Assembly (NCBI GenBank): GCA_030145435.1
Contig: JAQYVQ010000208.1
Span: 1-19,960 of the forward strand
DNA: 19,960 nucleotides
From: Syntrophobacteria bacterium
GTDB lineage: Bacteria; Desulfobacterota; DSWW01
Reading direction: 5' to 3'
Below are positions 14,624 to 19,960 of this stretch, piece by piece. Made by a program: the position numbers and the translations under genes. Numbering within the stretch: the stretch's first letter is position 1; each line of letters begins with the position of its first letter. The notes beneath the pieces are model-generated. The model was not told where the DNA came from. It made no database searches and worked only from the letters and a program-made list of their open reading frames with translations.

Positions 14624-16635
14624 TTCTTCCCTGTTCCCTCCCTCGCCGCCCCGGTCCTTCCATCGGACAGGCCCGCGAGTCTGATAGACTGATGGGCGAA
14701 AACCGAAGCGCCCGGCGGGGGATCCTGCACCAAAATCATTCCCGAACCCTCCACCTGTATCGTGACCGGAAGGCCTTCCAGGGCCCGCAGTGCGGTTCGA
14801 ATCGGCAACGACCGCAGATCCGGCATCAACCATGCACCCGGGGGCCCTGTCCGGACGACCCCGGCCCCCTCGGAGGGGCTCCCCCCCCCTTCGATCTGAT
14901 TCGCGGAGCAGTACTGGACCACGTAGCCCGCTTCAGCGATTGCGGGCACGTCTCCCGGCACTCGCCTGTAGTGGAGGCTCGAAGCAGCGATCTCCCGGAA
15001 CACGGGCGCGGCCATCTTCCCCCCGGTGGCCTGCCCTTCCGGCTCGTTCAACACGACTGCAATGACCAGCTCCGGCCTGTCCACCGGCACGACCCCGACG
15101 AAGGAGACCACGGGCCGGTCGTCCTCGTACCGGCCGGTTTCCTGATCGAATCTCATGGCCGTCCCTGTCTTCCCCGCAACGCGAAACCCGGGGACCTGGG
15201 CATTCTTTCCCGTGCCGCTGGCGACCACGACTTCCAGGACGGCGAGAACGCGCTCGGCCGTTTCCTTCGAGATGACCCGGTGCACGACCCTTGGCTGCCG
15301 AACCTCGACGGGCCTCCCGGTTTCGTCCCGGACCTCCCGCACCAAAAAGGGCTCCAGCAGGAATCCTCCGTTCGCGAGCACAGCGAATGCGGTGGCCATC
15401 TGAAGGGTCGTCACAGAGAAACCGTGTCCGAATGCGTGGGTCGCGAGGGCAACCCTCGCCCACCTCCTCCAGGGCCTCAGGTTGCCGCTCACCTCGCCGG
15501 GAAGGTCGATACCCGTTTCCTGTCCGAATCCGAAGGCGTGGAGATACTCCCACCAGGTCTGGGCCTCGAGGCGTTCGGCCATCTTGGTGGCGCCGATGTT
15601 GCTGGATTGGGTGATGACCTCCAGGGCGGTCAAAACCTCATGGGGCTTCATGTCGTGAATCCAGTGCCCTCCAAAACGATAGGCGCCCTTTTCGCAATCG
15701 AACTCCGTCTGCTCCGACACCAGGCCTTCTTCGATCGCCGCCGCCAGCAGGAAGGGTTTGACCGTCGAACCGGGCTCGAAGATGTCGGTGATGCAACGAT
15801 TCCGCCGCCAACCCGGTGCATAGGCCTGGAAGCGGTTGGGGTTGAAGGTGGGCACACAGGCCATGGCGAGCACCTCTCCGGACCGGGGGTCCAGAACGAC
15901 CACAGACCCGGACGAGGCTCCCGTGTCTTCCACCGCCTGCCGAAGGGTGCGTTCCGCTTCGAACTGTATTCGCAGGTCCAGAGTCAGCGCGATTTCACTT
16001 CCGCGGCCGAGGTCCTGGGCTTCCGCCATCTCCCGCCACAACAGCCTCCCCCGCGCGTCCCTCTGGAGCAACAGGCTTGCCTGCGCACCCCGCACACGCC
16101 CTTCGTAATACAACTCCAGGCCTTCCAGCCCCTGGGAATCCACACCCACGAATCCGATCACGTTCGCGGCGAGATCTCGGTTCGGATAGTAGCGTTTGCC
16201 CTCTTTTTCCATCCCGATCCCGCTCAGGCCGAGCTTCTGGATAGCCCTCGCCTTTTGCAAGGGAAGCTGCCGGGCAAGCCAGACAAAGGACAGGGACTGT
16301 TTCAATCTTTCACGGAGGCTCCGGGCGTCCATCTCCAAATGGGGGGCCAGCAGGCGAGCTGTCAGGACCGGATCCTCCACTGAGGCCGGGTGGGAAAACA
16401 GAGAGCCTCCCTCCAGGCTCACCGCCATCGGTGCCCCTCTACAGTCCAGGATCTTCCCACGCAACGGGATGAGCCGGATGGGCTGGAGCTGTTGCCTGTC
16501 GGCCCAGGTCAAGTAGCGCTCCCGCTGGGTGACCTGATGCCGATAGAGACCCGCCATCAACGCCAGAACGACGAGGACGAACAGGCTCAACAGGGCATAG
16601 ATCCTTTTCCGGAGGCGTACGTCGATGGCTTTCAT
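14620..16635 (-). CDS. ftsI: Septal penicillin-binding protein FtsI (PBP3-like) with C-terminal PASTA domain
   Basis: Class B penicillin-binding protein of 671 residues, the septal transpeptidase that partners FtsW. A basic tail and one membrane helix (about 12-31) are followed by the pedestal/dimerisation domain (about 50-205) and the transpeptidase domain (about 240-555). Active-site motifs are intact: STVK with Ser290 (EPGSTVKPF), SSN (344-346) and KTG (489-491). Residues about 602-656 form one PASTA domain (MPDLRSLPIRTALRALEG ... DPPPGA), joined by a Gly/Ser-rich linker. A PASTA tail is usual for FtsI of this bacterial group but is absent from E. coli FtsI. ATG 16635 overlaps the ftsL stop as ATGA. 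The stop overlaps the murE GTG. Confidence 0.97.
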   Translation of the reverse strand: MKAIDVRLRKRIYALLSLFVLVVLALMAGLYRHQVTQRERYLTWADRQQLQPIRLIPLRGKILDCRGAPMAVSLEGGSLFSHPASVEDPVLTARLLAPHLEMDARSLRERLKQSLSFVWLARQLPLQKARAIQKLGLSGIGMEKEGKRYYPNRDLAANVIGFVGVDSQGLEGLELYYEGRVRGAQASLLLQRDARGRLLWREMAEAQDLGRGSEIALTLDLRIQFEAERTLRQAVEDTGASSGSVVVLDPRSGEVLAMACVPTFNPNRFQAYAPGWRRNRCITDIFEPGSTVKPFLLAAAIEEGLVSEQTEFDCEKGAYRFGGHWIHDMKPHEVLTALEVITQSSNIGATKMAERLEAQTWWEYLHAFGFGQETGIDLPGEVSGNLRPWRRWARVALATHAFGHGFSVTTLQMATAFAVLANGGFLLEPFLVREVRDETGRPVEVRQPRVVHRVISKETAERVLAVLEVVVASGTGKNAQVPGFRVAGKTGTAMRFDQETGRYEDDRPVVSFVGVVPVDRPELVIAVVLNEPEGQATGGKMAAPVFREIAASSLHYRRVPGDVPAIAEAGYVVQYCSANQIEGGGSPSEGAGVVRTGPPGAWLMPDLRSLPIRTALRALEGLPVTIQVEGSGMILVQDPPPGASVFAHQSIRLAGLSDGRTGAAREGTGKK

Positions 16636-16976
16636 TCCAGAATCACCCGGTCTTCAACCGATGGCATCCTCATGCCCAGGTCGTCCTCGGCAATGCGGAC
16701 GATCCTCTGTGGGCGTCGCAGCATCTGACGCTCGATCTCCAGGGCATCCCTGATCTGCACCCGTTTCTGCTGTACCTGGTATGCCCGGGAGTAGCGGTAT
16801 CGATACGTGATGTTCTGCACATGGACCCAACTGGCAAGCAGGGCCGCGGCGACCAGGAGCACGACACCGGCCAGCAGGTGGCTGATCCACCGACCTCCCT
16901 GTCCCTCCTGGTGTGGAAGCCGAATCACCTGGGTGCCCAAGATCTCCATCCATTTCGCGCTTCTCGGTCCACCCAT
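16632..16976 (-). CDS. ftsL: Cell division protein FtsL
   Basis: Small bitopic division protein (114 residues) that, with FtsQ and FtsB, recruits and activates FtsWI. There is a polar cytoplasmic tail, one membrane helix (about 32-50), then a coiled-coil stretch rich in Arg, Gln and Glu (about 58-90), and the conserved tail RIVRIAEDDLGMRMP. The family diverges strongly; the call rests on topology, the RI..IA..LGM..P motif and position between rsmH and ftsI. ATG 16976 is preferred because AAGGGAG lies 11 bases upstream. A TTG at 17000 overlapping the rsmH stop (TTGA) would add eight residues but lacks a ribosome binding site. Confidence 0.85.
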   Translation of the reverse strand: MGGPRSAKWMEILGTQVIRLPHQEGQGGRWISHLLAGVVLLVAAALLASWVHVQNITYRYRYSRAYQVQQKRVQIRDALEIERQMLRRPQRIVRIAEDDLGMRMPSVEDRVILE

Positions 16977-16996
16977 TGTCTGTGAGGCTCCCTTAA

Positions 16997-17935
16997 TCAA
17001 AGTCGTTCTACGATCCGAAGCTTGGCGCTCCGGGCAAGAGGATTACGCAGGATCTCCTCCCTTTGCGGACGAAGGACCTTCTTTCGGACTTGGCGGAAAA
17101 GCGGTACTGCCTTGCAGGGTTCATCTTCGGGTGTGTCGGAGGAGGACGGCCCCTTCTCCAACGAACGGAACCGTTGCTTGACGATACGATCCTCGAGGGA
17201 ATGAAAAGAAAGGATGCAGCAACATCCGTCTTTGTGCAGGAGGTCCGGCAGATCTTCCAGAAATTCCTCGAGGGATTCCAGTTCCCGGTTGACTGCAATC
17301 CGAAGGGCCATGAACACGCGGGTTGCCGGATGAATCCTCGCGCGCCGGGCCTGACGTGGAATGGTTCTGAAGACGGCATCGACGAGATCCCGGGTCGTCG
17401 AAAGTTCGCCTTTTTCTTTCCTGCTTCTTACGATTGACCTGGCAATCCTCCGGGCCCAACGCTCCTCCCCGTAGGTTCGGAATAAAAGCGCCATTTGGTC
17501 CTCAGGCAGGTCTTGCAGGAACCTGCTTGCCGGGGTTCCACACCCCCTGTCCATCCGCATATCCAAGGGGCCCAGCCTCGAAAAGCTGAATCCTCTCTCC
17601 GGCGTCTCCAACTGGACTCGTGAGATGCCGAGGTCGAGCAGCACGCCGTCGACCTTTGAAATGCCGTGTCGGGACAGGATCTCCCGGGCCTGCTCGTACC
17701 GACCGTGTACCAGAAGGATTCTTTCCCCGTAGGGGGCCAGCCTTTCACGTGCGATCTCGATGGACTCAGCATCTGCGTCGATTCCGACCACCCTTCCCGT
17801 GGGCGCACTCTTCTCGAGGAGTGCCTCTGCATGCCCCCCTGTTCCGAGGGTTCCATCGAGGTAGATCTTCCCGGGCAAAGGATTCAGGAACCCGACGATC
17901 TCCTCCAACATGATCGGCGTATGGTAGTGAAGCAT
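16997..17935 (-). CDS. rsmH: 16S rRNA (cytosine1402-N4)-methyltransferase RsmH (MraW)
   Basis: SAM-dependent enzyme of 312 residues that N4-methylates C1402 in the ribosomal P site. Motifs: the N-terminal HTPIMLEEIV, SAM-binding DGTLGTGGHAE (27-37), GIDAD (51-55), DGVLLDLGIS (96-105), FSF and LDMRMD (124-129), and the C-terminal LSFHSLEDRIVKQRF. The open frame begins far upstream at 18079, inside mraZ. ATG 17935 is chosen because the protein then starts MLHYHTPIML as in the family. Its ribosome binding site is weak (GGA 5-7 bases upstream). A better site (GGAAGAAG) precedes an out-of-frame ATG at 17948. It follows mraZ by 49 bases, the standard pairing. Confidence 0.96.
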   Translation of the reverse strand: MLHYHTPIMLEEIVGFLNPLPGKIYLDGTLGTGGHAEALLEKSAPTGRVVGIDADAESIEIARERLAPYGERILLVHGRYEQAREILSRHGISKVDGVLLDLGISRVQLETPERGFSFSRLGPLDMRMDRGCGTPASRFLQDLPEDQMALLFRTYGEERWARRIARSIVRSRKEKGELSTTRDLVDAVFRTIPRQARRARIHPATRVFMALRIAVNRELESLEEFLEDLPDLLHKDGCCCILSFHSLEDRIVKQRFRSLEKGPSSSDTPEDEPCKAVPLFRQVRKKVLRPQREEILRNPLARSAKLRIVERL

Positions 17936-17984
17936 CTGGATCCGACATCTTCTTCCTATCCCGCTTGAGGCCGATAGGAGTGGT

Positions 17985-18446
17985 TCAAATTCCCTGTTTT
18001 TCGGCCAATCGGGCGAGTTCGTCCTCGAGCTCCAAAATCGTGTCATCCGTTGGAGTGAACCTCTGGAGAAAACGGTCACGATTCCAGATTTCGAAGAACT
18101 CCATCATCCCGACAAAGAGCACCTTTTCCCCGAGCCCAGCCCTGTCGCGAAGCTCCGGGTGCACCAGGATTCTGCCCTGTGCATCCATGGAGCAATCCTG
18201 GGCCGATGAGAACAACATTCGCTTGAAGTCATCCACGGTCCTGTTGAACTTGTTGAATCTCTTCAAGTTTTCCTCCAACCGCTCCCACTCGAGCAGCGGG
18301 TACACCCGAATACATCCCCCGTCTCTCGGAGAGAGGACCAGCTGATCGTCGTACTGGGCCCGGAGGATCTCCCGAAAGCGGACGGGGATGCTCACTCTTC
18401 CCTTCTTGTCCAGGGTGTGAGAGAATTGGCCGCGAAAACTTGGCAT
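17985..18446 (-). CDS. mraZ: Transcriptional regulator MraZ
   Basis: DNA-binding repressor of the dcw operon, 153 residues, usual length. It has two SpoVT/AbrB-like swapped-hairpin motifs: FRGQFSHTLDKKGRVSIP (4-21) and DAQGRILVHPELRDRAGL (88-105). MraZ forms ring oligomers that bind TGGGN repeats upstream of its own gene, and those repeats are visible here 30-54 bases before the start. ATG 18446 gives the conserved MPSFRGQF start. The open frame continues to GTG 18491, which falls within a MraZ box, so it is rejected. The ribosome binding site is weak (AAAGA). It is the first gene of the cluster. Confidence 0.96.
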   Translation of the reverse strand: MPSFRGQFSHTLDKKGRVSIPVRFREILRAQYDDQLVLSPRDGGCIRVYPLLEWERLEENLKRFNKFNRTVDDFKRMLFSSAQDCSMDAQGRILVHPELRDRAGLGEKVLFVGMMEFFEIWNRDRFLQRFTPTDDTILELEDELARLAEKQGI

Positions 18447-18475
18447 GAGATTCTTTACGCAGTTACTGGATTTTA

Positions 18476-18500
18476 TCCCACAACGTCCCACTTTGCCCCA
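18476..18500 (-). promoter_or_regulatory. MraZ operator: three TGGGN boxes
   Basis: On the minus strand TGGGG (18500-18496), TGGGA (18490-18486) and TGGGA (18480-18476) are separated by exactly 5 bases each. This is the known E. coli MraZ recognition pattern (three TGGGN repeats with 5-base spacers). They lie between the predicted transcription start and the mraZ ATG. Binding there should repress the dcw promoter, giving autoregulation. Confidence 0.9.
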
Positions 18501-18511
18501 AATGATGGGCC

Positions 18512-18541
18512 ATTAGACCCCAATCGAGAAATGAGTGTCAA
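18512..18541 (-). promoter_or_regulatory. Sigma70-type promoter of the dcw cluster (Pmra)
   Basis: On the minus strand TTGACA (18541-18536, perfect -35) is followed after 18 bases by TCTAAT (18517-18512, one mismatch to TATAAT). The predicted start is near 18505, giving a leader of about 60 bases that holds the MraZ boxes. A fourth TGGGG (18522-18518) touches the -10. It is the strongest promoter match in the window. Confidence 0.85.
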
Positions 18542-18553
18542 GCCATTTCTTGC

Positions 18554-18589
18554 TTTTTCCAATTATATTTAAAATAAGTTGTAAATAAT
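18554..18589 (-). promoter_or_regulatory. AT-rich tract upstream of Pmra (possible UP element)
   Basis: Almost pure A/T (including TTATTTTAAATATAATT on the minus strand) starting about 12 bases upstream of the -35, in an otherwise GC-rich window. Such tracts can bind the RNA polymerase alpha C-terminal domain and raise promoter strength. Inference from composition and position. Confidence 0.4.
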
Positions 18590-18675
18590 GGGGGATAGGA
18601 GGAGGGGGGAGGACGCGGTTGAAAGTGGGAGGTTTTTTCAGAACCGGGGTTGACTCGCCTCGGCCTCTTGCCGGA

Positions 18676-19881
18676 TTAATATAACAGGTATTTATTTCGA
18701 ATGGATTGGAACTCTCGCAGCTGAATTTCCCATTCTTCACCTACTCCGGCAGGATCCTTCCCCTCTTCGACCAACTCCCGGAGCCAGGGACCACCTGCAA
18801 GAAGGTCGATGGCCAGTCTCTCGCACTCGAATTCGTAGGGCTCTCGCCTCCAGTCAAAGGCCTCCGGCCAGGATCCGGCCGCGCAGCAAATCAGCTGAAT
18901 GCCCGTCAGGAATGGTAGAAATTCCTCTCGATCCACGACGTGGATCTCGATGCCGCCGCAGGTTTCCCCGGCGTACTTGTGAAAGGTTGGCCGGTAGGAG
19001 AGGGGTCGGAACCGGACCCCGGGGAGCCCGAGACCGTTCAACGAACGGGCGAACCCCGCCGGATCGATCCAGGGGGCGCCTACGATCTCGAAAGGACGTG
19101 TCGTGCCCCTGCCCTCGCTAAGGTTCGTTCCCTCGAGCAAGCAGCCACCCGGGTAGACGGTTGCCGTACCCAGGGTGGGCATGTTGGGGGAGGGCAGGAC
19201 CCAGGGCAGCCCGGTCTGGTCGAACCACATCCCGCGCTTCCATCCCTCCATGGTCACGATCCGGAGTGAACAGGCGATCTCGAAAACCTCGTTCATCATC
19301 CAGGCAAGCTCTCCGATCGTCATGCCGTGACGGGCGGGCAAGGGGTATCTGCCGACAAAAGACCGGAATTTGTCGGACACCAGGTTTCCCTCGAGGGTTG
19401 TCCCCCCGATCGGGTTCGGCCGATCGAGGACCCAAACCTCGACACCCGCCTCCCTGCACGCCTCCATGCAATACGAGAGCGTGTAGACATACGTGTAGTA
19501 GCGGCTTCCCACATCCTGCAAATCTACGAGCAGCAGGTCGACACCCTCCAGCATTTCCCGGGTGGGCCTAAGCGATGCGGCGTCCTGCCCGTACAGGCTG
19601 TAAACGGGCACCCCTTCGCACCGTATGTCCTCAAGCTTCTCGACGCCTTCCTGGTCCTGGTGCGTACCCATGAGTCCGTGTTCCGGGCTGAACAGGGCCT
19701 TCAGCCGAAGCTCGGGCAGGCCACACAGGGCATCCCATGCGTACTGAATCGAAGGCGTCACGGAGGCCGCGTGTGCAAGCATTGCGACCCCGACGCCCTT
19801 AAGCTTGTCCTTTTCCCTGTCGATAAGAATCTCCAGGCCGGTCCGGACCTTCCCGTGGGACGCTTTCCGGCTCCGCTTCAT
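18676..19881 (-). CDS. namZ: DUF1343 / NamZ-type exo-beta-N-acetylmuramidase
   Basis: Protein of 401 residues of the DUF1343 (YbbC) family. The B. subtilis member NamZ removes terminal MurNAc from peptidoglycan fragments during wall turnover. Conserved blocks: LFSPEHGLMG (64-73), VDLQDVGSRYYTYVYT (119-134), LDRPNPIGG (152-160), RHGMTIGELA (185-194), PSPNMPT and EGRGTTRPFE. The SPEHG block is where the catalytic acid is thought to lie. ATG 19881 is decided by AGGGAG 6 bases upstream; GTG 19902 is rejected. No signal peptide is seen (MKRSRKASHGKVRTG is basic but without a hydrophobic core), so the protein looks cytoplasmic and may act on imported wall fragments. It is the last gene before the dcw promoter, in the same direction, with about 135 bases between. 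No clear terminator follows. Confidence 0.88.
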   Translation of the reverse strand: MKRSRKASHGKVRTGLEILIDREKDKLKGVGVAMLAHAASVTPSIQYAWDALCGLPELRLKALFSPEHGLMGTHQDQEGVEKLEDIRCEGVPVYSLYGQDAASLRPTREMLEGVDLLLVDLQDVGSRYYTYVYTLSYCMEACREAGVEVWVLDRPNPIGGTTLEGNLVSDKFRSFVGRYPLPARHGMTIGELAWMMNEVFEIACSLRIVTMEGWKRGMWFDQTGLPWVLPSPNMPTLGTATVYPGGCLLEGTNLSEGRGTTRPFEIVGAPWIDPAGFARSLNGLGLPGVRFRPLSYRPTFHKYAGETCGGIEIHVVDREEFLPFLTGIQLICCAAGSWPEAFDWRREPYEFECERLAIDLLAGGPWLRELVEEGKDPAGVGEEWEIQLREFQSIRNKYLLY

Positions 19882-19937
19882 CGCTTGCTCCCTCTCTGTC
19901 ACGTTTCAGGGGATGAGGCCCGCTCTCTGCCGACGAA

Positions 19938-19960
19938 CCGCGGTGGGCGGCACACCGCGG
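19938..19960. repeat. Perfect 8-bp inverted repeat at the right edge
   Basis: CCGCGGTG (19938-19945) and CACCGCGG (19953-19960) face each other across a 7-base loop. It lies 57-79 bases upstream of the namZ start and touches the window end, so the stem may be longer. It could be the terminator stem of an unseen upstream gene or an operator; no T-run is visible. Confidence 0.45.

Noticed and set aside
17766..17948. ATG 17948 with a good GGAAGAAG site just before rsmH
   Set aside because: It is out of frame with rsmH and gives a 60-residue peptide overlapping the rsmH start with no recognisable features. It may be a chance site, though it could interfere with the weak rsmH start.
18447..18491. 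Longer mraZ start at GTG 18491
   Set aside because: It falls inside a MraZ box and adds 15 residues before the conserved MPSFRGQF start.

Overview
The window is GC-rich, and every gene in it lies on the minus strand. It carries a division and cell wall (dcw) cluster, read from high to low coordinate, with a conserved housekeeping tail and one gene upstream. The MurE protein has the DNPR motif of meso-diaminopimelate ligases. FtsL, FtsQ, FtsA, FtsW and a PASTA-tailed FtsI are all present. The tail runs ftsZ, radical SAM, HD-GYP, YciO-like, xerC. Together these suggest a Gram-negative bacterium of the former Deltaproteobacteria (Desulfobacterota, perhaps near the Syntrophobacteria). That placement is inference from gene order and protein style, not from a marker search.

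Layout on the minus strand: a DUF1343/NamZ-type exo-muramidase (19881-18676) comes first. A strong sigma70-type promoter follows, with an AT-rich upstream tract and a three-box MraZ operator. Then come mraZ, rsmH, ftsL, ftsI, murE, murF, murD, ftsW, murC, ftsQ, ftsA and ftsZ. From rsmH to ftsA the genes overlap or are at most 29 bases apart, so this is almost certainly one operon, with stop/start overlaps of the ATGA, GTGA and TTGA kinds. MurC, D, E and F build the UDP-MurNAc-pentapeptide, FtsW/FtsI polymerise and crosslink septal wall, FtsL/FtsQ scaffold them, FtsA tethers FtsZ to the membrane, and RsmH methylates 16S rRNA.

Downstream of ftsZ come a B12-binding-type radical SAM protein, an HD-GYP c-di-GMP phosphodiesterase, a YciO/TsaC-family protein and a xerC/xerD-type recombinase that runs off the left edge.

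Main points of interest: (1) mraY, murG and murB are missing from their usual slots, with tight junctions where they should be. (2) A 215-bp MITE-like element with 23-bp perfect terminal inverted repeats sits exactly at the ftsA stop codon and accounts for most of the only large gap in the cluster. (3) FtsZ ends with two copies of its C-terminal interaction peptide. (4) The MraZ operator is textbook, with an extra box on the -10 element. (5) Several consecutive genes appear to start with TTG. I found no phage, CRISPR, rRNA or tRNA gene, and nothing I would call a wholly new system.
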